Shown here one piece after another: positions 8,225 through 15,803 of a stretch of DNA of 32,719 nucleotides (the stretch's first letter is position 1; every line of letters starts with the position of its first letter). The stretch spans positions 1-32,719 of the forward strand of contig CAIYPA010000537.1 in the NCBI GenBank assembly GCA_903927965.1. The letters run 5' to 3'. The position numbers and the translations under genes were made by a program. The notes beneath the pieces were generated by a model. That model saw only the letters and a program-made list of their open reading frames with translations, was not told the DNA's origin and searched no databases. The DNA is from an uncultured Bacteroidia bacterium. GTDB lineage: Bacteria; Bacteroidota; Bacteroidia; Bacteroidales; Prolixibacteraceae.

Positions 8225-9277
8225 TTACCTGATTTCGGATTTGCGGATGGCTTTTACGGCATCGATCATCCCCATAAAGCCATCGACGGGAACATAGCCG
8301 GCTATCGAATTTCCCGAGCCAAGGCCATACCCGTTGGTTGAATTCCTGAATTTCAAACCTTTATCATAAACAGTTTTAAAAACAACATCATAGTTGTTGA
8401 GGCAGATCGTGTTCACATCGATCCCGCCAAACACGCCAATCCGCTGACCATAAAGCTCGATCCATTTTTCAAAAGGGGCGATCTCATCTTCATTAGAATG
8501 TTTTGCATCAATGCCCAATGCGATGATTTCATCCATAATTTCAAAAATATTTCCACAACTGTGCAGGAGGAATTTCTTGCCTGAGGCATGAATGAGGTCG
8601 ATAACCCGCTTGTATTGTGGAAAAATATGGTCACGGATGGTTTGTGGTTCAAGGAGTGTGGACGATTTGAACCCCAGGTCATCGCCCATACGATAAAAGA
8701 CAAACAGGTCATCGTAACGTTTGATCATTTCCGACCATAGGATTTCGTACAAATCGCCGATTTTAACAAAGAGGTCCCTGAAAAGATCGGGATCTGTATA
8801 TTGCAGTGTGGCAATGTATTGGTAACCAACCAAGTCTTCGCTCGATTCAAAAATCCCATATCCGCACCCACCGAAAGCTTTCATCCCGGCAGGCAATGCG
8901 TTTCTGATCGCCTCAAGATGGGGCGTATAGGTTTTCCAGAAGATCTCCGGGATTTCGTCCCACGGATAGGTATCAAAATCTTTCCTTGTTTGAATTGGCC
9001 CCAACATTCCGCCCATAATGGCACCGTGACCTGGGATAATGTCACAGATGGCTGCTTCATAATCGAAAGCATCGTAGGTCATCGCTTTCCAGAAACCAAT
9101 GATCTGCCGGTAATAATCCTCATAATCAGCAGGTTTTGTTCCCTGCAAAGTAATTTCCCGGCCCAATACTTTTTCAATAAATGGCTTATCAATATGGTGC
9201 TCATAAATGGGCAACCTTTCTGGACGTTGGTTGTACAACACTTTTTCAATCTGCCGGTAATCAGGTTCAAAATCCAT
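8225..9277 (-). CDS. Uroporphyrinogen decarboxylase-family (methyltransferase-like) protein
   Basis: 350-residue soluble TIM-barrel protein of the URO-D superfamily. It is more like the corrinoid-methyltransferase (MtaA/CmuA-type) branch than HemE. The key sign is HSCGN at 239-243: in methylcobamide:thiol methyltransferases a His-x-Cys motif here binds Zn2+. Other family marks are MGDDLGFKSSTLLEP (197-211) and the closing NSIAGYVPVDGF segment. No signal peptide, hence cytoplasmic. It is transcribed in the same direction as the mannosidases but separated from them by 388 bp of repeats, so it is probably its own unit. URO-D-like proteins of unknown function do occur beside glycoside hydrolase genes in Bacteroidota. 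Methyl transfer to or from a sugar or corrinoid is speculation. Family call is good; function open. Confidence 0.85.
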   Translation of the reverse strand: MDFEPDYRQIEKVLYNQRPERLPIYEHHIDKPFIEKVLGREITLQGTKPADYEDYYRQIIGFWKAMTYDAFDYEAAICDIIPGHGAIMGGMLGPIQTRKDFDTYPWDEIPEIFWKTYTPHLEAIRNALPAGMKAFGGCGYGIFESSEDLVGYQYIATLQYTDPDLFRDLFVKIGDLYEILWSEMIKRYDDLFVFYRMGDDLGFKSSTLLEPQTIRDHIFPQYKRVIDLIHASGKKFLLHSCGNIFEIMDEIIALGIDAKHSNEDEIAPFEKWIELYGQRIGVFGGIDVNTICLNNYDVVFKTVYDKGLKFRNSTNGYGLGSGNSIAGYVPVDGFMGMIDAVKAIRKSEIR

Positions 9278-9799
9278 AGCCTTGCGATTTTAGTTTTTAA
9301 CTCAGAAGAATTGGTCAATCAGACTACAAGTATAATTAAATATTTTTTGGTCTCCAATAAAACAGAGGTTGTAAATTAAGTTTGCCAAACCCTGATTCTG
9401 GTATTTAGGTGATGAATATCAAAGATAAAGGATCAACCCAAACAATTAAGGTGATGATGAGGAAATGATTTGAAAATTTGAAAATGCCGTAGGGGCGGAC
9501 CTGTGTGTCCGCCCTATACTTTTGTATAAACCCTATACTTTTGTATAAACCTTTTCCTTTTGTGTCCGCCTTTACCTGATTGTTCCATCTTTTTCTATAA
9601 AATTGTTCCATACTATTGAACCCTTACCCCCTTTCAAACGAGGGGTATTAAGAAGAATACCTTATCATATCACAAAAACACCTAACTTTCAACAGGGTAC
9701 CATGAAATATTTGTGAATATGGGTGTATTTTTTTCTGGAATTTGAAAACAAATGTACGACACAAAACCTTATATATTTTTAAATTTAAAATTTCATCCT
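9278..9799. other. Intergenic region between divergent genes, with a REP-like hairpin
   Basis: 522 bp separate the divergent URO-D-like and T9SS repeat-protein genes. It contains a hairpin at 9493-9514 (arms GGGCGGAC/GTCCGCCC, 6-nt loop), two direct copies of a 19-bp unit starting CCCTATAC (9512-9530 and 9531-9549), and a decayed hairpin near 9628. No credible gene; no full TAnnTTTG box was found on either strand near the two starts. Confidence 0.6.
9493..9514. repeat. REP-like hairpin, copy 1
   Basis: Perfect 8-bp arms GGGCGGAC and GTCCGCCC around a CTGTGT loop, preceded by a GAAAATGC-type tract. The same element recurs at 14275-14296 with the same preceding tract, so it is a dispersed repeat that brackets the T9SS repeat-protein gene. 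Confidence 0.8.
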
Positions 9800-12700
9800 A
9801 TGAAAAACGTAATTCTTAAAAAATGGGTGCTTTTATTGGCATTTTTGTTTGTTGGGTGGGGGGCAATTGCGCAAAGAAAAATGCTTTTTCTAATTGTGCT
9901 GTTGTTTGCGGCATTTGGTTTCAAAGCTTTGGCACGGAACGGAAATGAAGTGAGTAACAAAAGGCAAAATGCTACTAATCAAGCCCTAACCCCCCTGGCA
10001 CAAGTTCTTAACAGCGATGGTACAATAAATCAGAACTCCAATGCAATCGGCAGTTTTGATGTAAACGGTTACCAAATGACCTACGCTGCTAACGGCGCCC
10101 CTGTATTTGAGTTAAAGGGAGGCATTACAGGCGACGAAAACTGGAGCGACCCATTCCCCGGACCTTCCGGTGCCAACAATGTTGTTTATGCAATTGCAAA
10201 AGATGCTTCCAATAATATTTATATAGGAGGCTCTTTCACTGTAGTATGTGGTGTGGCTGCAAACTATATAGCAAAATGGAACGGCTTGGCATGGTCGGCT
10301 CTTGGAAAAGGGATGAATGCCCCTGTATTTGCATTGGCCATCGACGGTAGCGGAAATGTTTATGCAGGTGGTGGGTTTACAACAGCAGGTGGATTTTCTG
10401 CAAAATATATTACCAAATGGAACGGTTCGGTATGGTCGGCTCTTGGAACAGGTCTGAATGGCGAGGTTGGAGCATTGGCTATTGACGGTAGCGGAAATGT
10501 ATATGCAGGTGGCAGTTTCACAACAGCCGGTGGTGTTGCTGCAAAATATATTGCAAAATGGGACGGCTCGGCATGGTCGGCTTTTGGAACAGGCATGAAT
10601 AATTATGTTTACACATTGGCCATTGACGGTAGCGGAAATGTTTATGCAGGTGGTGGGTTTACAACAGCAGGTGGTGTTGCTGCAAAATATATTGCAAAAT
10701 GGAACGGCTCGGTATGGTCGTCTCTTGGAACAGGCATGAATAATTTTGTCAGTGCATTGGCAATTGATGGTTCCGGAAATGTTTATGCAGGTGGTGGGTT
10801 TACAACAGCAGATGGTGTTGCTGCAAAATCTATTGCAAAATGGAACGGCTCGGTATGGTCGGCTCTTGGAACAGGTCTGAATGGCGATGTTGGAGCATTG
10901 GCTATTGACGGTAGCGGAAATGTATATGCAGGTGGCTATTTTACATCAGCAGGTGGAGTTGCTGCAAATTATATTGCAAAATGGGACGGTACAGCATGGT
11001 CGGCATTTGGAACAGGAATGAATCAGGTGGTTTACGCATTAACAATTGACGGTAGCGGTGATGTTTATGCGGGTGGTAACTTTTTATCAGCTAGTGGAGT
11101 AGCTGCAAGCAGAATTGCAAAATGGAACGGCTCGGCATGGTCCGCGATTGGAAAAGGTATGAACAATTATATTAATGCATTGGCAATTGATGGTAGCGGA
11201 AATGTATATGCAGGTGGCAAATTTACAACAGCAGGTGGTGTTGCTGCAAACTATATTGCCAAATGGAACGGTTCTGTATGGTCTGCTCTTGGAACAGGGA
11301 TGAATGCCAGTGTATTGGCATTGGCCATTGACGGTAGCGGAAATGTTTATGCCGGTGGTGGGTTTACAACAGCAGGAGGAGTTTCTGCAAACAAAATTGC
11401 AAAATGGAACGGGTCTGTTTGGTCTTCACTTGAAACGGGTATGGATAATACTGTCGAAGCATTGGCAATTGACGGCACCGGAAATGTTTATGCAGCTGGT
11501 GCGTTTACAACAGCCGGTGAGGTTTCTGCAATCAGAATAGCCAAATGGGACGGCTCGGTATGGTCAGCCCTTGGAACTGGGATGAATAATTATGTTCATG
11601 CATTGGCCATTGACGGTAGCGGAAATGTTTATGCCGGTGGTGGTTTTACAACAGTAGGAGGAGTTTCTGCAAACAGAATTGCCAAATGGAACGGCTCGAT
11701 ATGGTCAGCACTTGGAACTGGGATGAACAGTGATGTTTATGCATTGGCCATTGACGGTAGCGGGAATGTTTTTGCAGGTGGCGGTTTTACAAACGTAGGT
11801 GGAGTTTCAAATACAGCGTTTATTGCAAAATGGAATGGCTCGGCATGGTCTTCACTTGGTACTGGTATGAGTAGTCATGTTTTGTCATTGGCAATTGACG
11901 GTAGTGGAAATGTTTATGCAGGTGGTGTGTTTACAGAAGCCGATGGAGTCCCGGCAAACCAAATTGCAAAATGGAACGGCTCAGCATGGTCAAACTTAGG
12001 TTCAGGCACAGATGGTATCCTAACAGCTATTAAAACTTACAATAATTTGGTTTATTGTGGTGGTTATTTTTTGTTTGCGGGTGGTAAAAATTCTGCCTAT
12101 TTTGGTAAATATACTGAACCTATTACTTTCCTTTACTGGGACGGCTCCGAAAGCAGGGACTGGAGCAATGCCGCCAATTGGAGCGGCAACACAGTCCCCA
12201 CAGCAACGGACAATGTGGTTATCCCGGATGTGGCCAACGACCCGATCGTAAACCTTACCGCTGCTTCCCCGGCCATCTGCAAAGACCTTACCCTCCAGGC
12301 GGGAGCCATACTTACAATTCCTGCGGGCAAAGCACTTGCAGTAACCGGCACATTGACAAACAATGCCGACATCGCAGGTTTGGTTGTCCAGTCCACATCC
12401 GATGCTTCCGATGGGACCGGTTCGTTGATCAACAGTACGGCGGGTGTGCTTGGGACTGTGGAACGTTATGTATCTGGCGATTACTGGCACTTGATTTCGC
12501 CGGCAGCAACCGCAGGGGAAACGGTCGTCAGTTTTGTGGGTATGACCCAAAACGACAACCGTGTCGCACGGAACGGCAACAATTATGCCCTCGCCCCATG
12601 GCTCGAAGGAACCGGAAAATGGGATTATTATAAAGTTGCGGGGTCCAACAGCGGCCTGTTTGGCTCCCCTGCCCAAGGTTTCCAGGTACTTCGCGCATTT

Positions 12701-13774
12701 GGTACCGGCACCGGGAAGGGAAATAATGGCGATAACGGCAAGTTGACCTTTAAAGGAACACTTGCGGGGGCTGGCCAAAACATCGCGGTCACCAAATCGG
12801 GTTACGGTTGGAACCTGATCGGCAACCCCTACCCATGTGCGTTGGATGTTTCAGCTTTCATCGCGGCAAATACCGGACTTCTCGATCCAAGTTATCAGTA
12901 TATCTATGTGTCAAATATTTCAGACGTAACAGCTTATGGCTATGTCCCAAACACCGCAGGGCTTAAACTGGCCCCGGGCGAAGGTTTCTTTATCAGGACA
13001 GTGACAGGTGGCGGGAAGGTCAGTTTTACCACTGACATGAAATCAAGCATTTCTGCTGCTTTCAAAGCTGTAACGATTGACAATCCAACCATTCAATTGA
13101 CCGTGGAAGACGGCAACGGGAAATTAGGGACAACTGTCCAATACGTTGGTGGTGCGACCAAAGGGCTCGACCCTGGGAAGGATGCAGGTCTGTTCAATGG
13201 TACAGCTTCATCTTTCAGCCTGTTTACAAGGTTGGTTGAAGACAATGGGGTTAACTTTACGATACAGGCCTTGCCCGACAACAACCTCGAAAGCATGGTT
13301 GTCCCAGTTGGACTTGTTGCGGCAAAAGGTGCCACTGTTACTTTCAGTGCCACGGCTGCCAACCTCCCTGTCAATTATAAGGTCTATCTTGAGGACAAGG
13401 TGACAGGTGCATTCACCCAATTGGACGGGTCCAACAGTTCTTATACAGTATCGCTCGAAGCTGCAAGCAACGGGACAGGAAGGTTCTACCTGCACACAAA
13501 CGAAATTGTCTCTGCCGTTGACAATGCGCTTCTTGTTGAATTTAAAGTTGTCCCAATTCCCGAACAGCATTTGGTCAGGATTATTGGCAATTTTGAACTT
13601 CCTGCAAGGGCGATGGTCTATGATATGAACGGAAAATTGGTGGCAACATCGGCACTTACGGCACAAATTGAAAACGCCATTGCACTGAACAATTGTAATA
13701 CAGGTGTTTATCTATTGAAGGTCGAATCGGGAAAGGGAGTGGAAACGAAGAAGTTCAGTTGGAAGCGGAAGTAG
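9800..13774 (+). CDS. T9SS-secreted protein with 14 propeller-type repeats
   Basis: Start taken at 9800 because it gives a standard signal peptide (MKNVILKK...GAIAQ); a start at 9752 would add 16 residues ahead of it. A second hydrophobic stretch with its own in-frame Met (9881) follows at once and ends in KALARNG, so two signal peptides sit in tandem. From about 10181 to 12120 there are 13 clear 47-residue repeats and one decayed repeat, with the pattern ALAIDGSGNVYAGG-FTTAGG-IAKWNGSVWSALGTGMN. They resemble the delta-60/DUF5122 class of beta-propeller repeats. A WDGSESRDWSNAANW region and a low-complexity beta domain follow. The last ~75 residues (VVPIPEQ...GVYLLKVESGKG...KRK) are a type A T9SS sorting domain. 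The protein is likely exported through the T9SS to the cell surface or medium. Ligand unknown. Confidence 0.88.
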   Translation: MKNVILKKWVLLLAFLFVGWGAIAQRKMLFLIVLLFAAFGFKALARNGNEVSNKRQNATNQALTPLAQVLNSDGTINQNSNAIGSFDVNGYQMTYAANGAPVFELKGGITGDENWSDPFPGPSGANNVVYAIAKDASNNIYIGGSFTVVCGVAANYIAKWNGLAWSALGKGMNAPVFALAIDGSGNVYAGGGFTTAGGFSAKYITKWNGSVWSALGTGLNGEVGALAIDGSGNVYAGGSFTTAGGVAAKYIAKWDGSAWSAFGTGMNNYVYTLAIDGSGNVYAGGGFTTAGGVAAKYIAKWNGSVWSSLGTGMNNFVSALAIDGSGNVYAGGGFTTADGVAAKSIAKWNGSVWSALGTGLNGDVGALAIDGSGNVYAGGYFTSAGGVAANYIAKWDGTAWSAFGTGMNQVVYALTIDGSGDVYAGGNFLSASGVAASRIAKWNGSAWSAIGKGMNNYINALAIDGSGNVYAGGKFTTAGGVAANYIAKWNGSVWSALGTGMNASVLALAIDGSGNVYAGGGFTTAGGVSANKIAKWNGSVWSSLETGMDNTVEALAIDGTGNVYAAGAFTTAGEVSAIRIAKWDGSVWSALGTGMNNYVHALAIDGSGNVYAGGGFTTVGGVSANRIAKWNGSIWSALGTGMNSDVYALAIDGSGNVFAGGGFTNVGGVSNTAFIAKWNGSAWSSLGTGMSSHVLSLAIDGSGNVYAGGVFTEADGVPANQIAKWNGSAWSNLGSGTDGILTAIKTYNNLVYCGGYFLFAGGKNSAYFGKYTEPITFLYWDGSESRDWSNAANWSGNTVPTATDNVVIPDVANDPIVNLTAASPAICKDLTLQAGAILTIPAGKALAVTGTLTNNADIAGLVVQSTSDASDGTGSLINSTAGVLGTVERYVSGDYWHLISPAATAGETVVSFVGMTQNDNRVARNGNNYALAPWLEGTGKWDYYKVAGSNSGLFGSPAQGFQVLRAFGTGTGKGNNGDNGKLTFKGTLAGAGQNIAVTKSGYGWNLIGNPYPCALDVSAFIAANTGLLDPSYQYIYVSNISDVTAYGYVPNTAGLKLAPGEGFFIRTVTGGGKVSFTTDMKSSISAAFKAVTIDNPTIQLTVEDGNGKLGTTVQYVGGATKGLDPGKDAGLFNGTASSFSLFTRLVEDNGVNFTIQALPDNNLESMVVPVGLVAAKGATVTFSATAANLPVNYKVYLEDKVTGAFTQLDGSNSSYTVSLEAASNGTGRFYLHTNEIVSAVDNALLVEFKVVPIPEQHLVRIIGNFELPARAMVYDMNGKLVATSALTAQIENAIALNNCNTGVYLLKVESGKGVETKKFSWKRK
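10181..12120 (+). repeat. 141-bp tandem repeats inside the T9SS protein gene
   Basis: About 14 in-frame units of 141 bp. Several units are nearly identical at the DNA level, for example the stretches around GACGGTAGCGGAAATG. Units 2-3 and 5-6 share the distinctive GTGLNG-(E/D)VGALAIDG and AWSAFGTGMN variants. That indicates duplication of a three-unit block on top of single-unit duplication. Confidence 0.9.
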
Positions 13775-13930
13775 TGGCGTAGAGCGAGGGGCTTGGGGCA
13801 AGGGGCATATAGCTTTGAGCATAGAGCTTCTGGCTTCGGCTAGCTTCGGCTACGCTCAGCTACCGCCGCTCAGCCACGGTCTATAAGTCGGGGTAAAGGG
13901 AAGAACAGTTAAAGATATAAAACTAAAGAT

Positions 13931-14110
13931 ATGAAAACCAACATAGAAGGAAAAGAAGTAGAAAAGGGGACAAGCATCAACCGAAAGGAGGCCCTTAAAA
14001 AAGCTGGGAAATATGCTGCCTTCACGGCTGCTGCCGCCATTGTCCTGTTGTCGCCCAAGGAAGCGCAAGCAGATAGCACAACGCCTGAAGGCAGGGGAGC
14101 AGGATATTGA
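13931..14110 (+). CDS. Small Arg/Lys-rich exported-type protein, 59 aa
   Basis: An ATG at 13931 opens a 59-codon frame ending TGA at 14108-14110. The product starts MKTNIEGKEVEKG, continues INRKEALKKAGKYAA, then has a hydrophobic run FTAAAAIVLLS and ends PKEAQADSTTPEGRGAGY. The NRKEALKKAG start followed by a hydrophobic stretch and an AQA-type cleavage site looks like a signal sequence, with some Tat-like character but no twin arginine. I recall short proteins of this design in other T9SS-bearing Bacteroidota, but know no function. If AQA is cleaved, only ~12 residues remain. It lies 156 bp after the T9SS repeat-protein gene on the same strand, so co-expression is possible. Confidence 0.6.
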   Translation: MKTNIEGKEVEKGTSINRKEALKKAGKYAAFTAAAAIVLLSPKEAQADSTTPEGRGAGY

Positions 14111-14172
14111 AGCACAATGTCATTTCTAATGATTTGAAAATGTATCAATTTGAAAATTTGAAAAAGATGTAG

Positions 14173-14195
14173 AGGCTGTTCTGTGTGTCCAGCCT
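14173..14195. repeat. REP-like hairpin, diverged copy
   Basis: Same CTGTGTGTCC core as the copies at 9493 and 14275, but the arms are AGGCTG/CAGCCT. Both arms have changed so that pairing is kept, which suggests the folded form matters or mattered. Confidence 0.6.
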
Positions 14196-14231
14196 TTTAA
14201 TGAAAAATCGTTACAAACGACAAGCCATCAA

Positions 14232-14252
14232 CCCCTCGTTAAAAACGAGGGG
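14232..14252 (+). terminator. Hairpin after the 59-aa gene, possible terminator
   Basis: Perfect 9-bp stem CCCCTCGTT/AACGAGGGG with a 3-nt A loop, 121 bp beyond the small gene. The following sequence is only mildly T-rich, so termination is uncertain. Confidence 0.35.
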
Positions 14253-14274
14253 AATTGAATTTGAAAATGCGTGG

Positions 14275-14296
14275 GGGCGGACCTGTGTGTCCGCCC
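14275..14296. repeat. REP-like hairpin, copy 2
   Basis: Identical arms and loop to the element at 9493-9514 (GGGCGGAC, CTGTGT, GTCCGCCC), in the same orientation and followed by related TTTCCTTTTGTGTCCGCC sequence. Confidence 0.8.
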
Positions 14297-14526
14297 TTTC
14301 CTTTTGTGTCCGCCCCTTTCCTGATTGATCCCCCTATGTGCCTAATTTTTAACCTATGTTCCTTATGTGTTTAAATATCTAATGCATTGGAATATAGAAA
14401 TTCAAAATCATCCTAACTTTTAATATGGACAATCATCTTAAATAGAAGTTTTGATTTGTTGACGTAAAACCTCAATATATCAAATATGACATTTTGAATT
14501 TGGAGTTTTTTCTGGCTAAATAAATC

Positions 14527-14558
14527 AAAAAAAAGCACCACCGGAAAACCGGCAGTGC
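14527..14558 (-). terminator. Rho-independent terminator of the SusCD operon
   Basis: Read on the minus strand, GCACTGCCGG-TTTT-CCGGTGGTGC forms a 10-bp stem with a single mismatch and a TTTT loop, followed by a run of eight T. It lies 22 bp beyond the stop of the surface lipoprotein gene and is the clearest terminator of the window. Confidence 0.9.
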
Positions 14559-14580
14559 CCCTTTTATAAAAAATTCTGAA

Positions 14581-15768
14581 TTACTGAGCTACATTAAGAT
14601 GTGCATATTGGTCAGCAATCCTATATTCGTATGCAACAGAAACGCCAGGAACGATGGTGATCATCTGGATCATACCGTAATAGATGTCTGTAGAACTGGC
14701 ACCATTTACGATCTTGAAGATGTAATAGGGAACACTTGGATCAGCAATATTTGTTGATATTCCTGCGGCAAAGGCAGCTTTTGCTGCATTTACGCTGTTT
14801 CCATCATACAATGCTTTTGTACCAGGCACAAAAGTGATGCTCTTGCCACCAACGGCCCAGGCTGTGCCACCATGGAGATTAAGCGAGCCACCATCCATCG
14901 CAATAATTGCGTTTGCATCGGTTGCTGAAACTGCAGAATTGAGGAATAAATTCCTACCTGCTGATGAACCGCCAATAGTTGTGGTAGCCGATTTTTTCAG
15001 GAAGAAGAAAGGATCGCTAACAACAACTTTGGTCGTGGCAACTTCTGAATAAGCCCCAACGGTAGCAGAAAACTGGAAGTACATGGTGTCTTTCCCTGCA
15101 GTAAAATCGCTTCCTGCGATTGGAACCTGGAACGGGTTTGATGTAAATGGTCCAGAAACCGTTGACCAACTTGCCAGGGCACTGTTCCTTTTTTGTACAA
15201 CGAGAGAACCCGCATAAGCTGCAATCTTTGGTGCAACGGTAACCTTAATGTAAGCAGATTCAGGAGTACGGACAACATTGACAGTTTTGCCTGTTGATGA
15301 CATTGTAGCTCCAACGGTCATTGCGCTTGTGAGCGTAATCGTTGAGATATAACCGCTTTCGGTTGCCCCCGCGAGGGTAAAGGTAACATAATCACCTACT
15401 GTCACCATTTGGGCTTCAGCCCTTGTATAGGTAATCGAAGTGGTAAGACCTGAACTGACAGTAGCTGTCTTGGTCGTACCTGCCAAAGGAAGGTTTTGCT
15501 TGGCACCTGCGGCATCCCATGAAGGAACCTGCAACTTCTCCAATTGTGCAGTCATTACATCGCCCGATTTTGCGTTCGGCAAAGTTGAGTTGACTGTAAA
15601 GCTGGCATCCAAAGCGGTAATACCCGCAGTTGTCGTTGTTGACACAGTGGTAATGATTGCTTTACCACTAGCATCTTTGGGAATTTCATAATAGGGTTGT
15701 TTCGTACAACTCATGATTAACGCCATTGAACTGATTAACGTTAATAATATGATTTTTCTTGTTTTCAT
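14581..15768 (-). CDS. SusE/F-position surface lipoprotein
   Basis: Start taken at 15768, which gives a lipoprotein signal MKTRKIILL...LIMSC with Cys about 21 residues in. A longer frame to 15849 would overlap SusD by 46 bp and precede the signal, so it is rejected. The mature protein (about 375 aa) is Thr/Ser/Ala-rich and beta-strand-like throughout, with repeated fibronectin/immunoglobulin-like patterns (for example SAYIKVTVAPKIAAYAG). I recognise no enzymatic motif. Its place as third gene, 35 bp after SusD, is where polysaccharide-utilisation loci encode SusE/SusF-like glycan-binding lipoproteins, and that is the likely role. The leader contains TAATTAATT rather than an SD. Ends at the strong terminator. 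Confidence 0.7.
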   Translation of the reverse strand: MKTRKIILLTLISSMALIMSCTKQPYYEIPKDASGKAIITTVSTTTTAGITALDASFTVNSTLPNAKSGDVMTAQLEKLQVPSWDAAGAKQNLPLAGTTKTATVSSGLTTSITYTRAEAQMVTVGDYVTFTLAGATESGYISTITLTSAMTVGATMSSTGKTVNVVRTPESAYIKVTVAPKIAAYAGSLVVQKRNSALASWSTVSGPFTSNPFQVPIAGSDFTAGKDTMYFQFSATVGAYSEVATTKVVVSDPFFFLKKSATTTIGGSSAGRNLFLNSAVSATDANAIIAMDGGSLNLHGGTAWAVGGKSITFVPGTKALYDGNSVNAAKAAFAAGISTNIADPSVPYYIFKIVNGASSTDIYYGMIQMITIVPGVSVAYEYRIADQYAHLNVAQ

Positions 15769-15803
15769 ATTTGCAGAATTAATTATTAAATTAATAGTTC
15801 CGT

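Larger units (their letters stand above)
14111..14580. other. Intergenic region with hairpins between convergent units
   Basis: 470 bp between the 59-aa gene and the SusCD operon end. It holds a diverged REP-like hairpin (14173-14195), a 9-bp-stem hairpin CCCCTCGTT/AACGAGGGG (14232-14252), a full REP-like copy (14275-14296) and the operon terminator (14527-14558). The rest is A/T-rich and I see no gene. Confidence 0.6.

Noticed and set aside
9405-9611. 68-codon minus-strand frame in the 9278-9799 gap
   Set aside because: It crosses the REP-like hairpin and the 19-bp direct repeats; composition is that of non-coding DNA.
12020-12778. 252-codon minus-strand frame opposite the T9SS gene
   Set aside because: It lies antisense to well-recognised domains and its product shows no family features; a shadow of the plus-strand codon usage.
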